From positions 11,526,564 through 11,590,563 of the forward strand of contig OY829541.1 of NCBI GenBank assembly GCA_963691705.1: a stretch of 64,000 nucleotides of DNA, in the 5' to 3' direction. Of this stretch, positions 11,914-22,872 are shown piece by piece. The notes beneath the pieces were generated by a model. The model was not told the origin of the DNA. It saw only the letters and a program-made list of their open reading frames with translations, and made no database searches. A program made the position numbers and the translations under genes. The stretch's first letter is position 1. Each line of letters starts with the position of its first letter. Origin of the DNA: Viola odorata. Lineage: Eukaryota > Streptophyta > Magnoliopsida > Malpighiales > Violaceae.

Positions 11914-12891
11914 CTGATCACCGTTTACCCTTCAAAACTGAGATTAGCGACAAGTGATAATAATATAGGTATAAGCAGACATACAAGATTTTTAACTAAT
12001 TATTACAAGCCGACAGATAAAATAATTACCTAAATTATTACAAATAGATGGACAAAATAATTTAATTACTTATTACAACAAGTTGAAATAATTAACTAAC
12101 AAATTTATGAAATACCAACTAATTATTACAACCAAACAATTAATCGGTATGAAAATAATACGATGGACCGAAAAGGGGGATCGACCCACTTGGCCGAGAA
12201 ACTAGGCCCAAGACAGACCAACCCACTAGGCTTGCCCTTCTTTTCCTTTCCCGCGTGGGCTACCAGCCCAGCTGCTCCTTTTCTTGCTTGGGCCGAGACA
12301 AGCTTGGCCCATCTCTTCTCCCTCGCTTGGCACAAGGCCAGCGTCTCTTCTTTCCACCTAGGCCTAAGCAAATTGCTTGGACCAACAACCAAAATAAAAC
12401 CCAAATCGGTACGTCACCTTCCCTCTCTTGGCCAACAGTGTCATCTTCTTCCTTGTGTCGCCGACGCTATGGCCGACGGCCAAGGAAGAAATCAGTCATT
12501 ACAATGACGCTCCTCTGGCCAAAATGATCACCTCGACCACAACAACTTACTCATATAATCACAACAATTCAATTCAATCAAAACAGCAACCAATTTAATT
12601 AAAAATAGTAAATTAAATTAATTAAACAAAGCTCGAAACTAACTCAAAACAACAAGCAATTGAACGAAATAAAATAGCAAAATTAACTGGAAATAGGGGC
12701 AGCAATTTAATTGAATTGAAAGCGGCAGTTGATTGAAAGTAAAATAGAAGCAATTGATTTATCAAAACAGAGGCAATTTAAATAATTAAAATGCAATTAA
12801 ATAAATTCAAAGCAAAGCAGAGGAAAAAGCGTGAATAAAAGGGAGACGAGAGCATGAATTGGTCCCCCTTAATTCGTTGTGAGAAGGGCTC

Positions 12892-12899
12892 TATTTATA
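12892..12899 (-). promoter_or_regulatory. TATA box in the B LTR
   Basis: TATAAATA on the minus strand, in the element's orientation, just downstream (in plus coordinates) of the region shared with other Tat LTRs. Confidence 0.5.
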
Positions 12900-13648
12900 G
12901 GAGAAGTTTTAGTCAGTTGGAGCCTTGTGTGGCTGAGAATGGTCGGACGACTTGGAAGGAGATGACGAGGCTCGGTGATGATGATCATGACTGGAGTAGG
13001 GAGCAAGTTTGAGCTTGTGTGACCAAGGATGCTTGATGGGAGGTTTGTGATGATGAATCTATCGTCGGCGAGGCCAACTGGATGAAAGGTGACGAGATTG
13101 AAGATGAGGATGCATTAATGTGCATTAATGCATTAATTCGACACGAACATGATATTTTCGGTTCGAGCTACGGTACGAGTGAACTCGTTTGAAATGAAAA
13201 CAAACCCAAAGCGAAAGGACTAAAATATGTAGAAAAATGAGACAAAATAAACAGTAGACAGTAAATAAAGAAAAAGTTCAGTTTAAGGTCCGAATTTACT
13301 AGTTCGGAATCGTTAGAAGTTCGAACGAAAAATAAATGTTATAACGACGTAAATTGAATGAAACAAAATGAGATGACGCGAAAGAGAAAAATAGTAGATA
13401 ATTTTCAATTAAAGAAAGAAAGCGTTCGATCTATGGTCCGAGGAAACTCGCTCGGGACCGATAGAAGTTCGAGCGAAAAGACAGTAAAAAATACGAAAAA
13501 ACTAAAATGACACGAAATGGAGCAAATTATTAAAATAAATAGCCAAAGATCAAAAATCGATAGAAATTTGACTTAGACGGGTTGCTAGTGCGATAAACGA
13601 TAAAAATGCGAAAAAGTTGTGAGAAAAATCAAAATTCGGGTAGCAACA

Positions 13649-13975
13649 GAGTCATGCGCAAGTATGACATGAAAGTTAATCCCAAAAAGTGCATGTTCGC
13701 ATTTCAGACGGGAAAATTACTTGGTTATATTGTCAGGAAAAAGGGAAGTCAACCCAACCCATTAAAGTTAATAGCAATTCATGATATGATATCGCCAAGG
13801 AGTATCAAAGAAGTCCAGAGGCTTACTAGGAGGGTAATTGCCTTAAGTTGTTTCATTTCTAAACAAGGAGAACAGTGTCTTCCCTTTTTTAAGCTCATCT
13901 GAAAGAAGGCTCCATTTGGTTGGATAAATGAATGTGAGAATGCCTTCCTCAAGCTCAAGGAATAGCTGACTTTTG
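13649..13975 (+). pseudogene. Element A reverse transcriptase, C-terminal part
   Basis: The gag-pol frame of A resumes right after B: RKYDMKVNPKKCMFAFQTGK and LLGYIVRKKG are the RT thumb/connection blocks that follow the YVDD box, and SIKEVQRLTRRVIAL is the start of the RNase H connection. It ends in stops near 13902 and 13965. This proves B inserted within the RT coding region of A. Confidence 0.85.
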
Positions 13976-13977
13976 AT

Positions 13978-14262
13978 TTATTGTTAACATACTCGGAAGA
14001 TGGAGACACCCTTTTTCTATATTTGGGAATTGCCGATGAAGTGGTGAGTACTGTCTTGGTACATGATAAAGACGGTATTCATAGACCGGTCCACTTCATT
14101 AGCAGAATTCTCAAAGATGCCGACTTACGGTACTGCTGGATTGAGAAGGTGGCATTTGCCCTGGTCCAAGCCACTCGGAAGATGACACATTATTTCCAGG
14201 TGTACTCGGTAATTGTTCTTACAAATCAGCCATTAAGAAGGATTTTGAAAAAAACTGAAAAC
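13978..14262 (+). pseudogene. Element A RNase H
   Basis: The Ty3/gypsy RNase H pattern is visible: LYLGIADEVVSTVLVHDKDG, then PVHFISRILKDADLRYCWIEK and a segment VIVLTNQPLRRILKK matching the usual V.TD.PL..IL block. The catalytic aspartate in the TD/TN block is replaced (TNQPL). It would remove RNA from RNA:DNA hybrids. Confidence 0.8.
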
Positions 14263-14269
14263 TTCAGGC

Positions 14270-14960
14270 CGAATGGTTGTATGGGCCATCGAATTGGAAC
14301 AACACGGATTACAATACCGGTCTCGACCATCCACCAAGGCGCAAGCTTTGGGTGATTTCATCGCTGAGTGTACATTCATCCAGGAGCGGTCACTTGACTT
14401 ACCGGCGGAAGAGATGCAGGATGTGAATCTTCCTTTTCTCGATACTTATGGTGACAAATGGGTGATTTACCTTGATGGTGCCAGGAACCAGGAGTCAGTC
14501 GGTGTCGGTATCATTATTTAAAGACCGAAAGGAATTAAGATGAGATATGCATCGAGAATTCTCAGACCCTTGTCAAATAATAAAACTGAATATGAGGCAC
14601 TCCTAATGGAAGAAATTTGAGTGCGAAGGGAAAACATGATAGTGGGGAATTGGAGGATCTACACATGATCGTGTATGGTGACTCCAAGCTGATAGTAGAC
14701 CAAGTTAACGGTCACTATTAAACCAAAGACCCAACAATGCAACGTTACTTGGATAAAGTTCAGAAGGAGTTAATGGAGATTAAGAAGAGAGGAATTCAAG
14801 TTAAGATTGAACACATACCAAGAGAGGAGAAAGCGGAAGCAAAAGAGGAATTCAAGTTAAGATTGAACACATACAAAGTTGGTTGCTGATTCTATCGTAA
14901 TTATGCCAATTGAGTTAATGGTAAACGAAATCACAACATATTTTATAGGGGAACAACAAG
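14270..14960 (+). pseudogene. Element A archaeal-type RNase H
   Basis: A second RNase H-like domain follows the first. Visible motifs are WVIYLDGARNQESVGVGIII, RYASRILRPLSNNKTEYEAL and VYGDSKL-like remnants (near 14680), with stops near 14519 and later. The extra archaeal-type RNase H between RNase H and integrase is a Tat-lineage feature and supports the classification of A. There is a local repeat at 14789-14870. Confidence 0.72.
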
Positions 14961-14999
14961 TCTTATATATGCGCGAAGAAATAACCGACTAGTGAACCT

Positions 15000-15909
15000 T
15001 GGTAATCGATTACCTTAAGTGTGGTGTGTTACCGAATCGTACTACAGAGAAGAAAAAGATTCTTAAACAGGAAGATAAGTACACTTATTACGATGGTGAA
15101 CTTATTCGCCGGTGTTTTTCTCATTCGGCGGTTAAATGCATATCGGAAGAAAAAGGCTGGTACTCTTAGAGAAATTTAAGAAGGCAACTATGGAATGCAC
15201 ATTTCCGGAAGCACAATGGCAGTGCAGGTTCTATGTACTAGATTCTATTGGCCCATAATCCAGAAAGATTGTGACTATTTTGTCAGAACCTGTAAAAAAT
15301 GTCAAGAATTTGCAAGAATTTCGCAACAGCCAACAATAGAGATATCGGCAATTGTAAGTCTCTGCCTGTTTTCCAAATGGGGAATCGACATTCTTAGACT
15401 TTTCCTGAAATTTTTCGCACAACTGAAATTTGGTATTGTAGCAGTAGATTATTTCACCGAGTTGGCTAAGGCAGAAGCTATACCAGTAATAACAGCGGAA
15501 AAGGTGTGGCATTTTTTCTTGCATCAGGTTATCATACGGTTTGGTATCCCTCGAATACTAATTAGTGATAATGGGACATAATATACCAGCGCCTTATTTT
15601 AGGAGCACTGTCGGAAATTAAAGATTGAGCAAAGATTCTCCTATGTTGCTCACCCATAGACAAACAGACAAATGGAAGTAACTAATTAGACCATCCTTAG
15701 TGGCATCAAGAAGAACTTGAAAGGAGCACGAAAGAAATGGGCTGAAGAGTTACTGTTTGTTATGTGGACTTACCGGATGACAACAAAAACCAGCACCGGA
15801 GAAACCCCATTCGCCATGGCCTATGGAGTCGAGACGGTTTCCCCGATAGAAATTAGAGCATTAAGTCTCCGAATAGAGTACTTTAATGAAGAGCAGAATG
15901 AAGACAAAC
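15000..15909 (+). pseudogene. Element A integrase, N-terminal and core part
   Basis: The zinc-binding region is represented by FYWPIIQKDCDYFVRTCKKCQ (two-part reading: FYWP and CKKC); the core shows WGIDILR, then the GIPRILISDNGT block around the second catalytic aspartate and KWAEELLFVMWTYRMTTKT further on. Several stops occur between 15580 and 15690. Element C interrupts the frame within the codons after EEQNEDKL, using target CAAAC, and the frame resumes at 23757. Confidence 0.82.
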
Positions 15910-16375
15910 TGATATGATCCGGCCTAGTGTAAGTAAGCCGAATGATATATGGAGCTTGAGGAGGATCTAGCCGATGGAGTTATCAACAAGACTTGGAAGA
16001 AAGACAGGAATTTCATACACAATACACGGATTTGGCAGCGGAAATAGATTAGAAAAGCAAGGAAACAAAGTACCCGGAATGTTGATTGTTGCTAGATGGA
16101 TGGAAAGGAAGCAATGAACAAATGCACAACTTGTAGGAGCTCAAACCAATCCAGCAAACAAAGCTTCAAATATATTTAAGTCACCCAAACTTGTTACAAA
16201 TTCGATTACAAAGATTTCCCGGAGGAAGATCGGGAGGAGTGTTCTCTACTCAAGCGATCTTTCTCCAAGAAGGATTGAAGAGTTTAATGACCTAGGTGAT
16301 AAGTTTAAGGAGTGCTCTCAACTTATCAAATATCACTCAAGTCCAAAAACTAACTAATGAAAATGAAACAAGAGC

Positions 16376-16383
16376 TATTTATA
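16376..16383 (-). promoter_or_regulatory. TATA box in C 3' LTR
   Basis: TATAAATA on the minus strand, just downstream of the palindrome array in the element's orientation. The same octamer is at 23339-23346 in the 5' LTR, where it would drive the full-length transcript. Confidence 0.6.
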
Positions 16384-16411
16384 CAAGTAGGCAAAAGTTG
16401 ACAGAACAGGA

Positions 16412-16575
16412 GCAAAACGCTATGGCGTTTTGCTACTGGAAAGTTACGGATCAAGCTGGGGCAAAACGCTATGGCGTTTTGGCAAAACGCTATAGCGTTT
16501 TGAAACGCTATGGCGTTTTGCAAAACGCTATAGCGTTTTGCCACTGGAAAGTTTCGTTCCAAAACACGGGCAAAA
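16412..16575. repeat. Palindrome array, left C LTR
   Basis: Five units of an 18-20 base palindrome, centred on CTATAGCG or CTATGGCG between AAAACG and CGTTTT; the CTATAGCG version (CAAAACGCTATAGCGTTTTG) is a perfect palindrome. A degenerate half unit (CAAAACGCCACTGGG) follows. The right LTR has seven units. Confidence 0.92.
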
Positions 16576-19500
16576 CGCCACTGGGAGGCTCACGATGGAA
16601 AATCACATAGGCCGGTTTTTTCTCGTCTTGGAGGGGTCCTTTCTCTCTCATTTTGCCTTCAACCCATGAGGACAATGCTCTTGCTTTGCTCCGTGTGATC
16701 GGGCCTTGAGGCAACATGCCTTGAATGTCAAGTTCGATCTTGGAGGGGTCCGTGATCATATCAACTCCTTCCCCTTCGAAAGGATTCGTCCTCGAATCCG
16801 TTTCTTGCTGGTCTTCTTCTTCATCGGGGTAGACAGACAGGTCATTGACGTTGAAGGTACGGCTGATTCCTCCATATTCACTTGGAAGATCTAGGACATA
16901 GGCATTGGCGTCAATACGACGGATAATTTGAAAAGGTCCGTCTCCTCTTGGACTTAACTTGCTTTGGCGTTCACGCGGGAATCGATCCTTGCTCCAATGA
17001 AGCCACACCCATTGACCCTGTTCAAAGGAAGTAGGAGCCTTGCCCTTATTGCATTTGGTCACTGCTTTTTCATTCATGTTTTCAATGTTTTTGCGGACTT
17101 GCTCATGGAGTTTCTTAACAGCTGCAGCCTTGGCACTTCCACCTACACACTTAAGAGAACTCAAAGGCAAAGGTGAGAGATCAAGAGGGGTCAGGGGTTG
17201 GAACCCGTAAACCACCTCAAAAGGAGAAAACCCGATGGAAGTATGATAAGCATTATTATAGGCAAATTCAGCAAACGCAATGCATTCTTCCCATTTCACT
17301 CCATGTTTAGCAATCATTATACGAAGTAGTGAGCCTAAAGTTCTATTCACCACCTCCGTTTGGCCATCCGTTTGAGGATGACATGTGGTGGAGAAGAGAA
17401 GTTTAGTCCCTAACTTCGCCCAAAGAGTCCGCCAAAAATGACTTAAAAACTTGGTGTCCCTATCACTCACAATACTCTTAGGCATACCATGTATTCTCAC
17501 CACATGTTGGAAAAATAAAGAGGCAATATGTGTAGCATCATGTGTTTTCGAACATGGTATAAAATGTGCCATTTTGGAAAAACGATCCACCACAACAAAG
17601 ATAGAATCATGGCCATTCCTAGACTTAGGCAAACCCAAAACAAAATCCATAGATAAATCTACCCATGGGTGTTGCGCAACGGGTAAAGGCATATAGATAG
17701 CATGATGTTTAGATTTGGACTTGGCAAGTTTACAAGCAATGCACCTATTCACAATGCTAGTCACATCTACTTTCATTCGCGGCCAATAGAAATGAGACTT
17801 CAAAGCATGCAAAGTTTTGGAGATGCCAAAGTGACCACTTAAAGCACCTCCATGGGCTTCCAACACAAGTAGCTCTCTAACATTAGATCGGGGCACACAC
17901 AATTTATCATACTTGAACAAGTAATCATCATGCCTAAAGAAATGCGTATGTGGTCCATGTGCACATGCTGCATATATGTCACTAAAATCCTCATCATTCT
18001 CATACAAGCCAAGTAAATGTGAAAACCCAAATAATTGTGCATCAAGAGAGTTCAAAAGAGCATACCTTCGCGAGAGGGCGTCGGCTACCACGTTCTCCTT
18101 GCCTTGCTTGTACTTGATGGTGTAGGGAAATGCCTCAATGAATTCCATCCACTTGGCGTGGCGTTTGTTCAACTTGGCTTGGCCTTGAAGGAACTTCAAA
18201 CTTAAGTGGTCGGTGTGGATGACAAACTGATTTGGCAGTAAGTAATGTTCCCACACCATGAGTGTTCTTACTAAGGCATATAACTCTCTATCATACGTGG
18301 AGTAGTTGAGCTGGGCACCGCTGAGTTTCTCACTAAAGTATGCAATGGGTCGCCCCTCTTGAGTTAGGAAAGCTCCTATGCCTATGCCACTTGCATCACA
18401 CTCTAACTCGAAAGCCTTGTTAAAGTTGGGTAAGGCTAACACCGGATATTGCATAAGTCTCTCCTTGAGTTCCTTGAAAGCTGCCTCTTGTCGACTTCCC
18501 CACTCAAAAGTTACATGTTTCTTGGTGAGCTCATTGAGGGGAGCAGCTATGGTTGAGAAGTTTGGTACAAATCGACGATAAAAACTCGCGAGACCATGGA
18601 AGGATCTCACTTCGCTAGCACTCTTAGGATTAGGCCACTCTCTAATGGCCTTCACCTTTTCCTCATCAACCTGTACGCCATCTATACTCACAACAAAGCC
18701 AAGAAAATGTACTCTATCCAAGCACAATTCACACTTAGAAAGTTTAGCATATAATTGATGTGCACGCAAAGTGTCAAGTATGGTGCGCAAGTGATTCACA
18801 TGTTGTTCAAGAGAAGGACTATACACAAGAATATCATCAAAATACACAACAACATATTTTCCTATGAATTCTCGCAGCACATAATTCATCAATCTCATAA
18901 AAGTGCTAGGGGCATTGGATAAACCAAAAGGCATTACCATCCATTCATACAAACCATGTTTGGTTTTGAAGGCTGTTTTCCACTCGTCGCCCTCGTGCAT
19001 TCGGATTTGGTGGTAGCCACTCATGAGGTCAATCTTGGAATAGACCGTACTCCCACTTAGCTCATCAAGCATGTCATCAAGGTGGGGTATGGGGTGTCGA
19101 TATCTCACTGTGATCTTATTGACGGCGCGACAGTCCACACACATTCTCCATGTCCCATCTTTTTTTGGTACAAGTAGTACGGGTACAGCGCAAGGGGACA
19201 TACTCTCCCTAATGAAACCTTTACTCAACAACTCCTCGACTTGCTTTTGGAGCTCTTTTGTCTCCTCGGGGTTGCATCGATAGGCTGGTCTATTCGGTAT
19301 AGCAGCACCGGGTACAAGATCTATCTTGTGTTCTATACCGCGGATGGGAGGAAGACCACTAGGCATCTCGGATGGAAACACATCATCAAATTCCTGCAAA
19401 AGGGAAACAATTGGACTTGGTAGAGAAGAAATGGGGTTAGTGGCAGCATTCAAACAATAGGGCTTGTACTGAAGCACAAGGCACACTTTGTTAGTGACAA

Positions 19501-21805
19501 GGGCTTGCCTCACATCCTTACCCCTCGCTACCATACTCAACTGTTTTGGCTCACTCTCTCTACCATGCTTACTTTTGTCATGGCGTGTATTCAGCTCTCC
19601 TCTTACTTTCTTCTCTCCTCTCTTCTCTTGTGAGCTACACTCACTTTCCCTCAAGATACCATGCTTACTTTTTTCATGGCTAGTTTTTTTCTCTTTCGCA
19701 CAACTTACCTTCTTCTCTCCTCTCTTGTCTCTCATCTTCCTCATTAACTGAAATTCTGCACTTGCTTTTGCCATGTGCATTTGATCTTCCCGGACTTGTA
19801 TAGGAGTGAGTGGAACAAAGCTGAACTTCTTCCCACGGTGGGTGAGATGAAGCTTGTTAGTCCGACCATCATGGACTACCCACCTATCAAATTGCCATGG
19901 TCGACCAAGAATGAGGTGACTCGCGTCCATGGGAACCACATCACACAATCGTTCATCCTCATAACCACCCATCTTAAGAGCTACAAGAACTTGCTCCTTT
20001 ACCTTCACTTCCCCATCATCATTAAACCAATGCAAAGAGTAAGGATTAGGATGGGGGGTTGTAGGCAAACCAAGCTTCAAGACTAAGAGATGGCTTGCTA
20101 CATCCACCACACTCCCATTGTCAACAATAAGTGAAGCAATTTTACTGTTGATCTCACAACGAGAATGGAAAAGGTTTTCTCGCTGCTCCTCATTGGTATT
20201 CTCCTCCTTGGCTTGAACACTCATGCTCCTCCTCACAACCAAGGTCATAGGGGCTATCGGAACCACTTCTTCTTCACTACTTTCAGTTCCTTCTTCCTTC
20301 AACTCATTCTCTCCTTCCATCTCTTCATCACTTTCAGTTTCATAGTTACCCTCACGGATGATCACTACTCGACGGTTAGGACACTCGGAGGAAATGTGTC
20401 CTCTTCCGTGGCATCGATAACACTGAATATTCGAGGAGAATTTCTTGGGATGATTTGGGTTGGTAGTGATAGTGTTAGGGGTCTGTTTTGGTGGAGGATT
20501 AAAGGAGTTATTCTTAGAGAAAGGTGTGTATGGTTTAGGGTTGGGGGTCACTGTTTTGGTATCTTTTTGGTTTGGTTGGTCTTTAGGGTAGGATTTCCAT
20601 GGGGTTTTTGGAGTGGAGGAGTAGGGTTGGTTGGTGTTTCGGCTAGGGTAGGGCTTCTTCTTTGTGGACTCATATGCTTCCACCTTTAGGGCGTAATGGA
20701 GCATTGACTCCAAGTGATGAAGCTCCTTCAACTCAAGCTTGTACCGAATCCGTTCATTGAGACCATTGAGGAATCGGGACATAGTGACTTCTTCATTCTC
20801 ATCAGTTTCGGTCTTGATAAGAAGCTCCTCTAGGTCATTAAAGTATTCACCCACTGATTTGGAACCTTGCTTGAGACCTTGTAGCTTGTTTTGTAAGTCC
20901 CGTTTGTGGTTGGCGGGTACAAACCTTGCCCTCATTACCCTCTTCATCCCTTCCCAATCTCGGATGGCATCCTCTTCCCCTCTTTTCTTGCAAACCTTAT
21001 CCCACCAACTAACCGCATAATCATCAAACTCCATGGCAGCTAGCTTGATTTTCTTCTCATCCGAATACCGGTGACAATTAAAGATACGTTGAATTTTTCC
21101 TTCCCATTTGAGGTATTCCGAAGGATCAGTGGTGCCTCTAAAGGTAGGAATTTGCACTTTAATACCACTCAACTTGTCATCAACCTTCTGTTCTTGTGCC
21201 TCCTCAAATGGCTTTCCAAACTGAAAAGTGGAATTTCGTTGCCGTCTACCTCTATTTGATTGTGGAGGTTCTTCAAGCTCTTCACTACCATACTCAAAAG
21301 GATCTTCGTAATATCCATGTGTGTTGTGAGGTGTGGTCTTAGCATGATAATGAGGAATTAGAGGCCGACTACTTGTTGCATTAAGATCTTTTTGGTTCGG
21401 ATTAAGCTTGGCATATTTCTCCCGGATGTTCTTCATTTGTTCTTCGGATATGGCTAGATGAGTAGGGTGTGGTGCTGGTTTTCGAGTCTCCGTGGTGAGA
21501 CAGCTTGGGAAGCCACGGCTGGCCACCCTTTTGAATTTCCCTTTCAAGCGCTCACGCGCTTCATCACTGTCAAGTTGACCCTCTTCTTCGGTCTCACAAG
21601 TTACATGCTCCTCTTGGAAACCTTTTGGGGGCTTAAGGGGAGGCTCCCTTGGGGTGACTGGGGACTTTATACTTCCCTCTAACAAAGTGAGACGGGCCTC
21701 TGTCCGATCAGCAGTAGCCTTCAAAGAAGCCAAGGCAGCAAGGACTTATTCAAGGGCCTCGGCACTTCTACTACTACTAGAATTAGGCCTACTTCGGTTG
21801 ATCAT
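16508..21805 (-). pseudogene. Element C gag-pol polyprotein, one premature stop
   Basis: The frame starts at ATG 21805-21803 and is open except for a TAA at codon 20 (21748-21746); downstream 1741 codons are uninterrupted. Residues counted from after that stop: capsid about 190-355; zinc knuckle CYRCHGRGHISSEC at 438-451; protease with IVDNGS near 536; RT about 810-1010 with VVYFDDIL at 962-969; RNase H about 1105-1220 (ECDAS, TDHLSL); integrase zinc domain about 1294-1336 (H-H-C-C), catalytic core with D in DLSMDF, D in VSDRDT and E in DGQTEVVNRT; GPF module near 1598. No chromodomain follows. It would make all proteins for particle assembly, reverse transcription and integration. The last residues are encoded in the LTR palindromes. 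One reversion would restore the frame, so it may be a recently inactivated copy. Confidence 0.93.
16765..16776 (-). other. Polypurine tract of C
   Basis: On the minus strand AAGGGGAAGGAG lies one base from the 3' LTR, the right position to prime plus-strand DNA synthesis. Confidence 0.8.
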
Positions 21806-22293
21806 TGTAACAAGACAAAGGTACCTGCACACTCAAACAAACGTTAGAAAAACTTTTCTCCCTCACGTGTTTGAACACTCGTGTTTGATCACTCGTAAAA
21901 GATGTCCTCACAAACGCTCAAAAATCCTTTCCACAATCTTGTTCACCACACAACTTCTTGTAGCAAATAAACTTGTGATTCAAGTCAAGCATTTGTTCAT
22001 AACCATCTTTGCAACATAATCAAGGGAGTAACACAAGAAAAAGGGAAAGAAGCTGAACAAAGACTCAAGAAGACTCAAGGAAAGGCTGAAGAAAAATTTC
22101 AGAAAAGTGAGGCAGCCGAACCTGGCGGCATGCCGCTCCAGCCGAGGAGATCCTGGCGGTATGCCGCTAGGCACAAAGACTTGAATTTCACTTCTGAAAT
22201 TCGAAAGAACAAGGAGGAAAACTGACAAGAGATGACTTAAATGAGTAAAAGACTCCAAGGAACTTAAGTTTAAGACTTGATGAAAAAGACTCC

Positions 22294-22329
<36 letters not shown>

Positions 22330-22858
22330 TTTTTTAATTTTTTTAAAGGAGTTTAGGACTCAAGTCTTAAACTAAGTTTAGGACTTGGACAAACTCAATA
22401 GGACTGCTGGACATTCAAGTGAAGAGCTGGACGTGGACAAGGGGACAAGGACTCCACTTATGTTGAGAATATTCTCTTTGAAATATAGAATGTTTGCCAC
22501 TTGTAGGGAATATTGGTTCTTTGGTTGGCCACTTGGGTGTAGGAAATTATTAATTTATAGGTAAACAAGGACCCTAGCTGTTGACTAGCAATTTTCAGAT
22601 CAAAGTTTTCCTTGTTCATACAAATTTTGTAAGAACACCAAGAACACAAAGATGATCACCAAGAACACAATTTTCAGATTTTGATTTTTAGAGCTAGCAA
22701 AAGTTGGCACAACATCCACACATGTTACCACTTGAATTAGGCAGCAACATAAGACACTTTTGACGCAAGACAATCAGGAAAACGAGCTGACACAACACAA
22801 AGACACTGTTCATGAAAGGTGACACACGAAGAACACAAACAACTCCAAGGCGCCAAAA
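21806..22858 (-). other. Leader of element C
   Basis: The untranslated region between primer binding site and gag. It holds a pyrimidine microsatellite (TTTTC repeats then a T run, 22288-22346) and no conserved frame. Confidence 0.65.
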
Positions 22859-22870
22859 GCTCCGCTACCA
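22859..22870 (-). other. Primer binding site of C
   Basis: Two bases inside the 5' LTR, the minus strand reads TGGTAGCGGAGC, a variant of the TGGTATCAGAGC initiator-methionine tRNA site. Element G has a related site next to its 5' LTR. Confidence 0.65.
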
Positions 22871-22872
22871 CT

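Larger units (their letters stand above)
6141..13648 (-). mobile_element. Element B: deleted Ogre/Tat-type LTR element inside A
   Basis: This 7508-bp insertion starts TGTCGCACC and ends GTAGCAACA, and the same six bases GAGTCA flank it (6135-6140 and 13649-13654). It lies on the minus strand: the full 5' LTR (9818-13648) is on the right, followed by a primer binding site, a leader with a 37-bp minisatellite and a truncated 3' LTR (6141 to about 7213). No gag or pol is left, so it is a large deletion derivative or a non-autonomous element. LTR and leader are related to element E. Confidence 0.82.
9818..13648 (-). repeat. 5' LTR of element B, with a nested insertion
   Basis: The LTR spans 3831 bp, of which 10449-11913 is an inserted solo LTR, leaving about 2.4 kb. 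It begins TGTCGCACCCC and ends GGGTAGCAACA on the plus strand and matches the left copy up to its truncation. Its end regions also match the E LTRs. Confidence 0.8.
15910..16763 (-). repeat. 3' LTR of element C
   Basis: 854 bp, the left copy in plus coordinates. It includes the end of the gag-pol frame (16508-16763) and five full units of the AAAACGCTAT(A/G)GCGTTTT palindrome array. It is almost identical to the right-hand LTR. Confidence 0.93.

Noticed and set aside
16412..16575. CRISPR-like array
   Set aside because: Palindromic units in a plant LTR with no unique equal-length spacers and no cas genes.
20165..20689. Plus-strand open frame of 174 codons inside C
   Set aside because: It is antisense to the gag region of the gag-pol frame and has no independent support.
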